The notes under the pieces are model-generated. The model was given only the letters and a program-made list of their open reading frames with translations, made no database searches and had not been told where the DNA came from. Position numbers and translations under genes: made by a program. Positions 1 through 7,777 of a stretch of 12,167 nucleotides of DNA are shown here, one piece after another. Source of the DNA: an uncultured Lachnospiraceae bacterium (GTDB lineage Bacteria; Bacillota_A; Clostridia; Lachnospirales; Lachnospiraceae); the NCBI GenBank assembly GCA_902780985.1, contig CACZHN010000056.1, positions 1-12,167 on the forward strand, in the 5' to 3' direction. Position 1 is the stretch's first letter. Each line of letters starts with the position of its first letter.

Positions 1-92
1 CTAATACCTGCATCCACAAGGATAACTGTATCATTCTGTTCTACGAAGGTACAGTTACCGCTGCTTCCGCTGGCTATACTCATCATTCTCAT
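1..92 (-). CDS. MBL-fold metallo-hydrolase, WalJ/YycJ type (N-terminal fragment)
   Basis: Only the first 30 codons are in the window; the gene continues past base 1. The product starts MRMMSIASGSSGNCTFVEQN and goes on to DTVILVDAGI. The SIASGSSGN strand and the LVDAGI strand are typical of the N-terminus of WalJ/YycJ-type metallo-beta-lactamase-fold proteins. The metal-binding HxHxDH motif would lie further downstream, outside the window. Members of this family are often found in walRK operons, and a DNA exonuclease activity has been reported for one; that is family knowledge, not seen here. The ATG at 92 shares its first base with the last base of the ilvA TAA stop (TAATG), so translation is probably coupled to ilvA. 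An AAGG lies about 10 bases upstream of the ATG, inside ilvA. ATGs at 86 and 83 are alternative starts without a better ribosome site. Confidence 0.72.
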   Translation of the reverse strand, partial: MRMMSIASGSSGNCTFVEQNDTVILVDAGI

Positions 93-1315
93 TAAAATAT
101 TGCCTTCGGGCTCTTATCGATTGGTTTATAGCCCTTTTCCTTTAATACTTCGAATATCTTTTCCTTATGTTCAGGTCCGAACGCTTCCATAGTGATCACA
201 AGCTCAACCGCTGCATTTCTGTTAAGAGATACAAACTGGTTATGATCAAGCTTGATGATGTTACCCTGAAGCTCGGCTATGATCTGTGATACCTTACCGA
301 GTTCGCCCGGCTTATCCGGAAGCAGAACCGATACTGTAAAGATACGGCTTCTTGCAATAAGTCCGTTCTGTACAACAGATGAAAGTGTGATTATATCCAT
401 ATTTCCGCCGGATATAATGCTGACTACCTTCTTTCCTTCTGCAGGAAGATGCTTAAGTGCAGCTACCGTAAGAAGTCCGGAATTCTCAGCTATCATCTTG
501 TGGTTCTCTATCATATCAAGGAAAGTAACGATAAGTTCGCTGTCCTCAACTGTGATTATCTCATCAATATTCTGCTGAATATAAGGGAATATCTTTGATC
601 CCGGAGTCTTAACCGCTGTACCGTCGGCAATGGTATTTACTCCCGGAAGCGTTGTAACTTCACCCTTTTCAAGAGATACCTGCATACAATTTGCGCCGGC
701 AGGCTCAACACCTATAACCTTGATATTCGGATTCATCATCTTTGCAAGAGTAGATACGCCTGTTGCCAGTCCGCCTCCTCCGATAGGTACTAATATGATA
801 TCCACAAAAGGAAGCTCCTTCAGGATCTCCATAGCAACTGTACTCTGACCTGTTGCTACCTCAAGGTCATCGAAAGGATGGATAAATGTATATCCCTTTT
901 CCTCAGCAAGCTTAAGTGCATAGTCACATGCCTCGTCATATACATCTCCGTATAATACAACCTCTGCGCCGTAGCTCTTTGTACGGTTAACTTTTATAAG
1001 AGGTGTGGTTGTAGGCATAACGATAACAGCCTTTACGCCGTAAGCCTTAGCCGCATAAGCAACACCCTGGGCATGATTTCCGGCTGAAGCCGTAATAAGT
1101 CCCTTTGAACGTTCCTCTTCTGAAAGCTGGCTTATCTTGTAATAAGCTCCTCTTATCTTATATGCTCCCGTAACCTGCATGTTCTCAGGCTTGAGATATA
1201 CTTTATTTCCTGTTAAATTGCTGAAATACTCGGATGCGATAAGTCCTGTATTTCTGGCAACCTTTGAAACTATTTCATATGCTTCTTCGCATTTTTCTCT
1301 TGTTATAGTATCCAT
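92..1315 (-). CDS. ilvA: Threonine ammonia-lyase (threonine dehydratase) with C-terminal ACT domain
   Basis: PLP-dependent enzyme converting L-threonine to 2-oxobutyrate and ammonia, the first committed step to isoleucine; in anaerobes it can also serve threonine breakdown. The catalytic domain (about 1-320) shows the PLP lysine in TGAYKIRGA (Lys53), the substrate loop SAGNHAQG (77-84), the phosphate-binding glycine loop PIGGGGLATG (177-186) and SGGNMD (302-307). Residues about 325-405 form an ACT-like domain (IFTVSVLLPDKPGELGKV), suggesting allosteric control. The 407 residues fit the medium-length, single-ACT class rather than the roughly 500-residue E. coli IlvA with two ACT-like regions. 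The ATG at 1315 follows GAGGGACAGCAT, a good ribosome site. The gene sits 39 bases after ftsY with no terminator between, so it is probably co-transcribed with smc-ftsY. The short gap leaves no room for a T-box or leader-peptide attenuator. Whether it is biosynthetic or catabolic cannot be told from sequence alone. Confidence 0.93.
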   Translation of the reverse strand: MDTITREKCEEAYEIVSKVARNTGLIASEYFSNLTGNKVYLKPENMQVTGAYKIRGAYYKISQLSEEERSKGLITASAGNHAQGVAYAAKAYGVKAVIVMPTTTPLIKVNRTKSYGAEVVLYGDVYDEACDYALKLAEEKGYTFIHPFDDLEVATGQSTVAMEILKELPFVDIILVPIGGGGLATGVSTLAKMMNPNIKVIGVEPAGANCMQVSLEKGEVTTLPGVNTIADGTAVKTPGSKIFPYIQQNIDEIITVEDSELIVTFLDMIENHKMIAENSGLLTVAALKHLPAEGKKVVSIISGGNMDIITLSSVVQNGLIARSRIFTVSVLLPDKPGELGKVSQIIAELQGNIIKLDHNQFVSLNRNAAVELVITMEAFGPEHKEKIFEVLKEKGYKPIDKSPKAIF

Positions 1316-1354
1316 ATGCTGTCCCTCGTTATAAGATAATCTATAAAATATATG

Positions 1355-2317
1355 TTACTCGTTAAAGTTACCTGCTATACCACTGTCCATAATGATGTCA
1401 GTGTCATTCTTCGTATCAAAGTCCGCAAACAGAGCATTGATGTATTCTTCAGGATCGAACTTCTGAAGATCTGTGATCTTCTCGCCTACACCGATATACT
1501 TGATCGGGCACTTAAGCTCGTTCATGATAGCGATGGCGATACCGCCCTTAGCTGTTCCGTCAAGCTTTGTAAGAATGATACCGTTGATCTCGGTAACATT
1601 CGCAAACTGTCTAGCCTGCTCAAGAGCATTCTGTCCAGTAGATCCGTCGAGAACGATCATTGTCTCTACGTATGCTTCGGAATATTCACGCTCGATAACC
1701 CTTCTCATCTTTGCCAGCTCGTCCATAAGATTCTTCTTGTTATGAAGTCTTCCTGCAGTATCGATAAGAAGCAGGTCTGTCTTACGGGCCTTAGCAGCCT
1801 TAACAGCGTCATATACAACTGCTGAAGGATCGGAGCCTTCATTATGTGCGATGATATCTACACCGGCTCTCTCAGCCCATGTACGAAGCTGCTCGATAGC
1901 ACCGGCTCTGAATGTATCGGCTGCGGCAACCATAGTTCTTCTTCCGGCGCCCTTATAAAGAGCTGCAAGCTTTCCTACGGATGTTGTCTTTCCGACACCG
2001 TTTACACCGATAATAAATACGATACTGTGTGCGTCTTCATAGCAGTATGCAGCATCATTGAGGACGATCTGATCACGAAGGATGTTCTTTACGAGCTCCT
2101 TGCATTCCTCAGCATCTGAAATACCGAGTTCTTCAACCTTTTCTCTCAATTCATCGATAACCTTCTCGGTGGTCTCAAATCCCATATCGGACTCGATAAG
2201 AGTTTCTTCGAGATTATCGTAGAAATCCTCATCAATCTTCTTGGTCTGCTTGAAAACGTTCGATATATTCTGGCTGGTCTTCTTGAGACCTTCTTTTAAT
2301 CTTTGAAAAAATCCCAT
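1355..2317 (-). CDS. ftsY: Signal recognition particle receptor FtsY (SRP GTPase)
   Basis: FtsY docks SRP-ribosome complexes at the membrane and hydrolyses GTP together with Ffh. The 320-residue protein has an N-terminal four-helix N domain (about 1-90) and a GTPase G domain: P-loop GVNGVGKTT (104-112), DTFRAGAIEQL (134-144), DTAGR (186-190), TKLDG (250-254) and GVGE (276-279). The long acidic A domain of E. coli FtsY is missing, as is common in Firmicutes. The first residues, MGFFQRLKEGLKKT, look like the amphipathic membrane-targeting helix. Most homologues end shortly after the EEYINALF motif; here about 23 more residues follow, rich in Asp and Asn. The ATG at 2317 has a strong GGAGGAAGTAAT upstream. 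The gene lies 24 bases after the smc stop, in the common smc-ftsY order. Confidence 0.97.
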   Translation of the reverse strand: MGFFQRLKEGLKKTSQNISNVFKQTKKIDEDFYDNLEETLIESDMGFETTEKVIDELREKVEELGISDAEECKELVKNILRDQIVLNDAAYCYEDAHSIVFIIGVNGVGKTTSVGKLAALYKGAGRRTMVAAADTFRAGAIEQLRTWAERAGVDIIAHNEGSDPSAVVYDAVKAAKARKTDLLLIDTAGRLHNKKNLMDELAKMRRVIEREYSEAYVETMIVLDGSTGQNALEQARQFANVTEINGIILTKLDGTAKGGIAIAIMNELKCPIKYIGVGEKITDLQKFDPEEYINALFADFDTKNDTDIIMDSGIAGNFNE

Positions 2318-2341
2318 ATTACTTCCTCCACTATGGTTTAA

Positions 2342-5300
2342 CTAGTCATCCAAGTCATCCTCGATAAGATTTACGGATACGAGTGTAGATACACCCTTCT
2401 CCTGCATGGTGATACCGTAGAGTCTGTTTGCAGCCTCCATAGTACCCTTTCTGTGAGTGATAACGATGAACTGTGTATGCTTAGTAAGTCTGTCCAGATA
2501 ATGTGCAAAGTGTCCAACGTTAGCATCATCCAGGGCAGCCTCGATCTCGTCGAGGATACAGAACGGTGACGGCTTCAGGCTCTGAATAGCAAACAGCAGT
2601 GATATGGCTGTAAGACTCTTCTCGCCACCCGAGAGCTGCATCATGTTCTGAAGCTTCTTTCCCGGCGGCTGTGCATTGATAATGACACCGGACTCTAGGA
2701 TGTTCTCTTCATCCACAAGTGTAAGGGAAGCCTTACCGCCTCCGAAGAGTTCCTTGAATACCTTTGCAAACATGTTCTGGATATCCTGGAACTTCTCTGC
2801 AAAGGTTTCCTTCATAGCCTTATCAAGATCGGCTATGATACCCTTGAGATTAGCCTCTGCCTGAAGTATATCATCTCTCTGTCCCTTAAGGAATGTATAT
2901 CTTTCGGAAACATCCTTATATTCTTCGATGGCATTAACGTTAACATCACCGAGAGCTTTGATCTTCTGCTTAACGCCGTTGATCTCTTTCTTGAGAGATG
3001 CAGCTGTACCGATTTCCTCATCACGCTGCTCAGCGGCTGCGCTGTAGGTCATCTGATATTCTTCCCACATGTAGTTGGTCAGATTATCCTTATCCGTATC
3101 CAGCTTTTCCAGATTCATCTTGAGAGTGTATTCAGCCTTCTCAAGACCTGAAAGCTGTGTGGTAAGACCGTCACGCTTTTCGAAGAACTGTTTATGGTTC
3201 TTGTTGATCTCATCTCTGTTCTTGTTGAGTTCATCCAGCTTTGTCTGGAGCTTTTCCATCTCGGCTGCATTTTCGGCTCTGCCCTTCTTCAGGAATTCAT
3301 AGTCCTCTTCCAGCTTCTCAACATTTTCCGACTGATCAAGAAGTCTTTCATGACAGTTCTCAAGTTCATCCTCAACTCTGGACTTATCAAGTCCGAGTCT
3401 GATGAGGTCACTCTCGATATATCCTTCACTCTGCTTTACAGAGTTAACTTCAATGGTTGCGGCCTGAACATCCGCTTCCTTTGCGGATCTCTCATCTCTC
3501 TTATTCTGAAGATCCTTCTCCAGCTTCTCGATAAGAGTATTTCTCTCTCCGATAGCCTGCTCTGCCTGCTTGCCTGTATCGAAAAGCTCTGCCTTGTTGC
3601 TTTCGATCTGCTTGATCTGATTCTGAAGTTCCTGATTCTCTGTATTGATTGCTGCGAAATCGGATTCGATGGAACTTATCTTATCGGCAAGTCCGGCAAG
3701 TCTGATGCCTACGGAGTTCTGATCTATGGAAAGTCTCTGGATCTGCTTTGTGAGGTTGTCCCTCTGCTCCTTCAGAGAATCTCTCTTCATCTTGAGATTT
3801 GCCTCTTCCTCACGAGCCTTTCTTAAAGAATTATTCTTCTCACCGATCTCCTGAGTTATCTCATCCAGCTCTCTCTTTCTACCGAGAAGGTTACTGGAAT
3901 TTCTGAAAGCACCACCGGTCATGGCACCACCCGGATTGATAAGTTCTCCGGTAGGTGTTACAAGACGAAGTGTCTGATGGTACTTCTTCGCAATGCTTAT
4001 GGCATTATCTATGTTATCTACAACGATACATCTTCCGATAAGACTTTCGATGATACCGCTGTACTTCTTATCTGTATTTACCAGCTGTGAAGCAACACCG
4101 ATTACACCCTTTTCCTTAAGTGCGTCCGGATCCACGCTGCCTCGCTTCTGTACAGTCGTTATAGGGAGAAATGTAGCACGTCCCAGCTTATTTGTTCTCA
4201 GATATGCGATCATATCACGGGCTGTCTGCTCATCCTCGGTAACGATATTCTGGATGCTTCCGCCGAGAGCAGTCTCGATAGCTGTTTCGTATTCCTCATC
4301 AACCTTGATGATATCCGCAACAACACCGACGATACCCTTGTTGCTTGACTTTTTCTCCATAACCTTACGGATACTTACACCGTAGCCTTCGTAACGCTCC
4401 GTAAGATTTCTGAGACTTTCATGTCTGGACTGAAGGCTGATTACCTGCTGAGTATACTTTGATATCTCATTCTTTACATCATTGCTTCTTTCCGTTGAAG
4501 CTCTGAGATCAGCCTCTGCCTTATCCAGATCTCTGTTGCATCTGGTTATATTTTCCTCTATGGAGCTCTTCTCTGTTTCCAGAGTATTCTTCTCCGATAA
4601 AGCTTTCTCTTCTTCACTCTTGTCGGCAAGATACTTGCTTCTCAGCTCTGTCTTTCTGAGCTCGATATTCTCAAGCATGGTATCGTATCTTGCAATCTTT
4701 TCCTTGAGGGAACCGCCTTCGTTCATGAAGTCGATGATATCGGCCTTAGCGGTATTTATGGATGCTTCGAGAGCTTCCTCTTCCGCCAGAACATTATCTC
4801 TTGCTTCCTCTGCCAGTTTCAGTAACTTGTTCTTTTCCGCAAGCTCTGTAACGATTCCGTCCTTCTTAGCCTGTACTGCCTTAATCTCGCCTTCGAGACG
4901 GACTACTTCTGCCTTATATCTTTCAATCTGGGAATGGATCTCCGTGCTGCTCTTTTCCTCGGAAGATATCTTCTCTCTGATAACCATCATCTGGCCGTCA
5001 GCACGCTCATTCTCAAGCTTTTTCTCACTGAGGAGGTTTCTGTACTTATCCAGTTCCTCCTCGAGCTGTGAAAGCTCTTCTTCCAGCTTGTCGTATTCCT
5101 GCTTGGTAAACTCAAACTCTTCTCTGACTCTTTCGATATCAGCCTGAGTTATGTTCAGCTTCTCTGTATTCTCATCAATCTTCTCAGTGATCTTATCTAC
5201 CTCAAAGAGGAATGAGTTGATCTCAAGCTTCTTTAATTCTTCCTTGAATGTGAGATATTCCTTAGCCTTCTCCGACTGGATTCTCAGAGGCTCAACTCTT

Positions 5301-5899
5301 TCTTCCAGACCTGAGAGGATATCGTTTACACGGTTAAGGTTTACATGCTCCGCTTCAAGGTTCTTCTCTGTAATCTCTTTGTTCTTCTTATACTTAACAA
5401 TACCTGCTGCTTCATCGAAAAGCGCACGTCTGTCTTCAGGCTTGTCGGAAAGGATTCTTTCGATCTGACCCTGTCCGATGATGGAGTAACCTTCCTTACC
5501 GATACCGGTATCGAAGAAGAGTCTTGTGATATCCTTGAGACGGCTCGCATTTCCATTGATAAGATATTCACTTTCACCTGATCTGTATACGCGTCTTGCG
5601 ACAGTAACCTCGCTGTAATCTATCGGAAGGCTTCTGTCCGTATTATCGAGGGTAATGGCTACGTATGCGGCTCCCTGAGGCTTTCTGAGCTCTGTACCGG
5701 AGAAGATGACATCTTCCATGTTGGCACCTCTGAGCTTCTTGGCACTCTGCTCACCGAGAACCCAGCGTACCGCATCGGCAACGTTACTTTTACCGGAACC
5801 GTTAGGTCCTACGATACCTGTTATACCCTGTTCAAACTTAAAATCAATCTTATTTGCAAAAGATTTGAAACCGTTAACTTCTATACTCTTTAAATACAT
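2342..5899 (-). CDS. smc: Chromosome segregation/condensation ATPase SMC
   Basis: SMC forms a ring-shaped dimer that, with ScpA and ScpB, compacts and segregates the chromosome. All parts are present in 1185 residues, the normal length: N-terminal head with Walker A GPNGSGKSN (31-39) and the Q-loop region GYSIIGQGQ (137-145); a long coiled coil rich in Glu, Lys and Leu (about 170-500); a hinge (about 505-675, with the glycine-rich INPGGAMTGG at 654-663); the returning coil (about 676-1010); and the C-terminal head with the ABC signature LSGGEKS (1089-1095) and Walker B FCILDE (1113-1118). The tail is acidic. The frame is intact over 3.5 kb. The ATG at 5899 is two bases after the rnc stop, with GGGAG ten bases upstream inside rnc, so translation is probably coupled. 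The order rnc-smc-ftsY is widely conserved in Firmicutes. Confidence 0.98.
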   Translation of the reverse strand: MYLKSIEVNGFKSFANKIDFKFEQGITGIVGPNGSGKSNVADAVRWVLGEQSAKKLRGANMEDVIFSGTELRKPQGAAYVAITLDNTDRSLPIDYSEVTVARRVYRSGESEYLINGNASRLKDITRLFFDTGIGKEGYSIIGQGQIERILSDKPEDRRALFDEAAGIVKYKKNKEITEKNLEAEHVNLNRVNDILSGLEERVEPLRIQSEKAKEYLTFKEELKKLEINSFLFEVDKITEKIDENTEKLNITQADIERVREEFEFTKQEYDKLEEELSQLEEELDKYRNLLSEKKLENERADGQMMVIREKISSEEKSSTEIHSQIERYKAEVVRLEGEIKAVQAKKDGIVTELAEKNKLLKLAEEARDNVLAEEEALEASINTAKADIIDFMNEGGSLKEKIARYDTMLENIELRKTELRSKYLADKSEEEKALSEKNTLETEKSSIEENITRCNRDLDKAEADLRASTERSNDVKNEISKYTQQVISLQSRHESLRNLTERYEGYGVSIRKVMEKKSSNKGIVGVVADIIKVDEEYETAIETALGGSIQNIVTEDEQTARDMIAYLRTNKLGRATFLPITTVQKRGSVDPDALKEKGVIGVASQLVNTDKKYSGIIESLIGRCIVVDNIDNAISIAKKYHQTLRLVTPTGELINPGGAMTGGAFRNSSNLLGRKRELDEITQEIGEKNNSLRKAREEEANLKMKRDSLKEQRDNLTKQIQRLSIDQNSVGIRLAGLADKISSIESDFAAINTENQELQNQIKQIESNKAELFDTGKQAEQAIGERNTLIEKLEKDLQNKRDERSAKEADVQAATIEVNSVKQSEGYIESDLIRLGLDKSRVEDELENCHERLLDQSENVEKLEEDYEFLKKGRAENAAEMEKLQTKLDELNKNRDEINKNHKQFFEKRDGLTTQLSGLEKAEYTLKMNLEKLDTDKDNLTNYMWEEYQMTYSAAAEQRDEEIGTAASLKKEINGVKQKIKALGDVNVNAIEEYKDVSERYTFLKGQRDDILQAEANLKGIIADLDKAMKETFAEKFQDIQNMFAKVFKELFGGGKASLTLVDEENILESGVIINAQPPGKKLQNMMQLSGGEKSLTAISLLFAIQSLKPSPFCILDEIEAALDDANVGHFAHYLDRLTKHTQFIVITHRKGTMEAANRLYGITMQEKGVSTLVSVNLIEDDLDD

Positions 5900-5901
5900 C
5901 T

Positions 5902-6588
5902 CTATGATTCTCCCAGCTGAGTGAGTGTTCTGTGAGCAGCAATCTGCTCCGCAAGCTTTTTGGAACCAGCCTCACCCCTGCCGTATTCCTTATCATCTAT
6001 GTAGCAGGCCGCATAATAAGTCTTATTATGTGCCGGGCCTGTCTCCTTGATGATCTTGTAGGACGCACGATGTCCCTGAGCCTGAACAAATTCCTGCAGA
6101 GATGTTTTTGCATCGAAAAATGCAGACTCACGTACCACATCGGAATCAGACAATAAATGTCTCTTTACATATCTGGTGGCGGAATTCAGACCGCTGTCCA
6201 GATATATGGCACCCAGAATGGATTCGAAGATATCGCAGAGTATGGAACTTCTGTTCATACCGCCGGAATTCTTCTCTCCCTGTCCGAGACATATGTACTC
6301 TCCGAGTCCGAGGAGCTTTACGATCTGGGACAGTGTATATTCACATACCAGACTGGCTCTCATCTTTGTGAGCTCGCCTTCGCTCTTCTCCGGATATTTT
6401 TTAAAAAGCTCTTTGCTGACTATGAACTCAAGGATAGCGTCTCCCAGATACTCGTATCTTTCGTAGGAAACTCTCTCTATCTGACATTCATGTATATACG
6501 AACGATGTGTAAGTGCTACATCAAGATGACTTCTGTCCTTGAACTTGTAGCCTATTATCTCTTCAATTTCATCATACTTAATCGCCAT
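5902..6588 (-). CDS. rnc: Ribonuclease III
   Basis: Double-strand-specific endoribonuclease that processes rRNA precursors and structured mRNAs. In the 228-residue protein the catalytic RNase III domain covers about 5-150, with the signature ERYEYLGDAILEF (43-55; Glu43 and Asp50 match the metal-binding set) and CDIFESILGA (118-127; Asp119 and Glu122). A double-stranded RNA-binding domain follows (about 160-226), ending in GSKKLAEQIAAHRTL. Start choice: the open frame can be read back to a TTG at 6603, but that adds only LRRVT, which is the translated Shine-Dalgarno stretch. The ATG at 6588 has GAGGAG seven bases upstream and gives MAIKYDEIEEIIGYKF, a typical N-terminus. The start overlaps the last 11 bases of plsX, and the stop lies two bases before smc. 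Acyl carrier protein, often encoded between plsX and rnc, is absent here. Confidence 0.96.
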   Translation of the reverse strand: MAIKYDEIEEIIGYKFKDRSHLDVALTHRSYIHECQIERVSYERYEYLGDAILEFIVSKELFKKYPEKSEGELTKMRASLVCEYTLSQIVKLLGLGEYICLGQGEKNSGGMNRSSILCDIFESILGAIYLDSGLNSATRYVKRHLLSDSDVVRESAFFDAKTSLQEFVQAQGHRASYKIIKETGPAHNKTYYAACYIDDKEYGRGEAGSKKLAEQIAAHRTLTQLGES

Positions 6589-7597
6589 TGTTACTCTCCT
6601 CAAAGCCTCTGACTATCTTGCCGCTTACATCATTTTCCACAAATGTACGGCACTGTTCTATGGCTGATATAACCTCTTCCTCTTTTGAATTGCCGTGGAT
6701 CTTAACCACCAGGCCTTTAAGTCCCAGAAGAGGTGCTCCCCCTTTATTCGAGGCACTGAATTTCGATCTCATTTCCAGAAGCGAATTCTTTATCAGGGCA
6801 CCGCCGAGTTTGCTCTTCGGTGACTTCATGATCGCGCCCTTTAATTCGCCGAGGATCATCTTTGCTACGCCTTCGTAAAACTTTATGATTACATTTCCCA
6901 CAAAAGCATCCGTAAGTATTACATCGGCTTCTCCGAAAGGAATCTGTCTGGATTCTATGCTTCCCGTAAAATTGATATCCTTGCAGGCCTTCAGAAGCGG
7001 ATAAGTTTCTTTTACAAGAGCATTTCCCTTTTCCTCTTCAACGCCTATATTTACGATGGCAACTCTCGGATTCTCAACGCCCATAACGTTCTTCATGTAA
7101 ATGGAACCCATCTTTGCGAACTGTACCAGAACTTCGGGCTTGGCATCCACATTTGCGCCGCAGTCTATAAGCAGCGACGGTTCTCCCGTAGTAGGAATAA
7201 GCGGAGCAAGAGGAGCTCTCTTTACGCCCTTGGCACGTCCTACGATAAACTGTCCGCCTGCCAGTATCGCTCCCGAACTTCCCGCGGATATAAGGGCATC
7301 TGCCTTACCGTCCTTAAGAATGTTCATGGCAACTACCAGAGATGAATTCTTCTTTTTACGTACCGCCTCAACCGGTGCTTCGTGAAGATTTATATCCTCC
7401 GTGGTATCCACGACTTCTATCCCGGATCCGTCATAGTCTTCGGCTTCCAGATAAGTGTTCAGTTCATCTTCGTGGCCCGTCAGTATAATACTTATATTAG
7501 GATTATTACGAAGAGCCTTTACAGCTCCCTTAACACAAACAGCAGCACCGTTATCTCCACCCACGGTATCGATAACAATTCTGACATTATCACCCAT
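6578..7597 (-). CDS. plsX: Phosphate acyltransferase PlsX (acyl-ACP:phosphate acyltransferase)
   Basis: PlsX converts acyl-ACP and phosphate to acyl phosphate, which PlsY uses to acylate glycerol-3-phosphate, the first step of phospholipid synthesis in most Gram-positive bacteria. It acts as a peripheral membrane protein. Seen in the 339 residues: IDTVGGDN (9-16; family usually D-A/T-M-GGDN), ISAGSSGAILAGG (103-115; family SAGNTGA), LLIDCGANVD (142-151), VNIGVEEEKGN (182-192) and DAFVGNVIIKFYEG (230-243). The small departures from consensus do not look inactivating. Start choice: the frame is open back to a GTG at 7627, but GAGAGG at 7612-7607 lies nine bases before the ATG at 7597, while the ATG at 7603 is only three bases from it. 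The 7597 start gives MGDNVRIVIDTVGGDN and a family-typical length. The gene heads the plsX-rnc-smc-ftsY-ilvA run and has its own promoter region. Confidence 0.95.
   Translation of the reverse strand: MGDNVRIVIDTVGGDNGAAVCVKGAVKALRNNPNISIILTGHEDELNTYLEAEDYDGSGIEVVDTTEDINLHEAPVEAVRKKKNSSLVVAMNILKDGKADALISAGSSGAILAGGQFIVGRAKGVKRAPLAPLIPTTGEPSLLIDCGANVDAKPEVLVQFAKMGSIYMKNVMGVENPRVAIVNIGVEEEKGNALVKETYPLLKACKDINFTGSIESRQIPFGEADVILTDAFVGNVIIKFYEGVAKMILGELKGAIMKSPKSKLGGALIKNSLLEMRSKFSASNKGGAPLLGLKGLVVKIHGNSKEEEVISAIEQCRTFVENDVSGKIVRGFEESNNGD
6596..6601 (-). promoter_or_regulatory. Shine-Dalgarno that decides the rnc start
   Basis: GAGGAG on the minus strand, inside the 3' end of plsX, seven bases before the rnc ATG at 6588. 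The upstream in-frame TTG at 6603 overlaps the edge of this site and is therefore unlikely to be the start. Confidence 0.8.
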
Positions 7598-7606
7598 ATC
7601 CATATA

Positions 7607-7612
7607 CCTCTC
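7607..7612 (-). promoter_or_regulatory. Shine-Dalgarno that decides the plsX start
   Basis: GAGAGG on the minus strand is nine bases before the ATG at 7597 and three before the ATG at 7603. It favours 7597 and excludes the in-frame GTG at 7627 and ATG at 7624, which lie upstream of it. Confidence 0.7.
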
Positions 7613-7634
7613 AGTATAATGCATCACAAAGAAA

Positions 7635-7650
7635 GCCGAGTCTTCGGCCT
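7635..7650 (-). promoter_or_regulatory. Stem-loop at the predicted 5' end of the plsX mRNA
   Basis: On the minus strand AGGCCGA, a four-base loop AGAC, then TCGGCTT form a seven-pair stem (one G-T pair) followed by TCTTTG; the stem's 3' arm runs on to about 7633. With the predicted promoter, transcription would start near 7653, so the hairpin would sit at the very 5' end of the transcript. That fits an mRNA-stabilising 5' hairpin better than a terminator, although the T-rich bases after it also resemble a weak intrinsic terminator that could stop read-through from rpmF. Function is inferred. Confidence 0.5.
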
Positions 7651-7659
7651 AACTTAGAT

Positions 7660-7688
7660 ATTTTATCTTATAACGGTTATTAAATCAA
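7660..7688 (-). promoter_or_regulatory. Putative sigma-A promoter of the plsX operon
   Basis: On the minus strand TTGATT (7688-7683), a 17-base spacer and TAAAAT (7665-7660). The -35 matches four of six and the -10 five of six consensus bases. The predicted start is near 7653, about 55 bases before the plsX ATG. It lies between the rpmF terminator and plsX, where a promoter is expected. No other promoter-like pair with this spacing was noticed in the gap. Confidence 0.65.
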
Positions 7689-7696
7689 GGATTTAA
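7680..7696. promoter_or_regulatory. Operator-like perfect palindrome over the plsX -35
   Basis: TTAAATC-AAG-GATTTAA is a perfect 7-3-7 inverted repeat. The -35 hexamer TTGATT lies within it (7683-7688). A 17-bp dyad covering the -35 is a classic arrangement for a repressor. The size and symmetry resemble FapR and FabT operators that control plsX and fatty-acid genes in other Firmicutes, but the bases do not match the FapR consensus (TTAGTACCTGGTACTAA) or the FabT box well. The regulator is unknown. The A+T-rich composition raises the chance of a coincidental match. Confidence 0.45.
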
Positions 7697-7744
7697 AATG
7701 ACTGAATACGTCTGAAATGAAAAAAAGAATTATCCCGGAAATAG

Positions 7745-7770
7745 AAAAAACTCCGCCGAAGCGGAGTCTT
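7745..7770 (-). terminator. Intrinsic terminator of rpmF
   Basis: On the minus strand ACTCCGC (7767-7761 with its arm), loop TTCG, GCGGAGT, then a run of T (7750-7745). The seven-pair GC-rich stem is closed by a very stable UUCG tetraloop, and flanking AAG/TTT bases can extend it. It begins 8 bases after the rpmF stop and separates rpmF from the plsX promoter. On the plus strand the hairpin is not followed by a T-run, so it should work in one direction only. Confidence 0.92.
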
Positions 7771-7777
7771 CTATAAA

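Noticed and set aside
1316..1354. Possible T-box or attenuator before ilvA
   Set aside because: Only 39 bases, with no stable hairpin and no T-box motif; it holds just a ribosome site.
3194..3826. 210-codon plus-strand open frame antisense to smc
   Set aside because: It lies inside the smc coiled-coil coding region, its product is a Leu/Ile/Phe-rich mirror of the Glu/Lys/Leu codons, and it has no recognisable motif. The smc frame is unambiguous.
4482..5147. 221-codon plus-strand open frame antisense to smc
   Set aside because: Ser/Leu/Phe-rich product typical of the reverse complement of Glu/Lys/Arg codons in a coiled coil; no domain. An overlap artefact.
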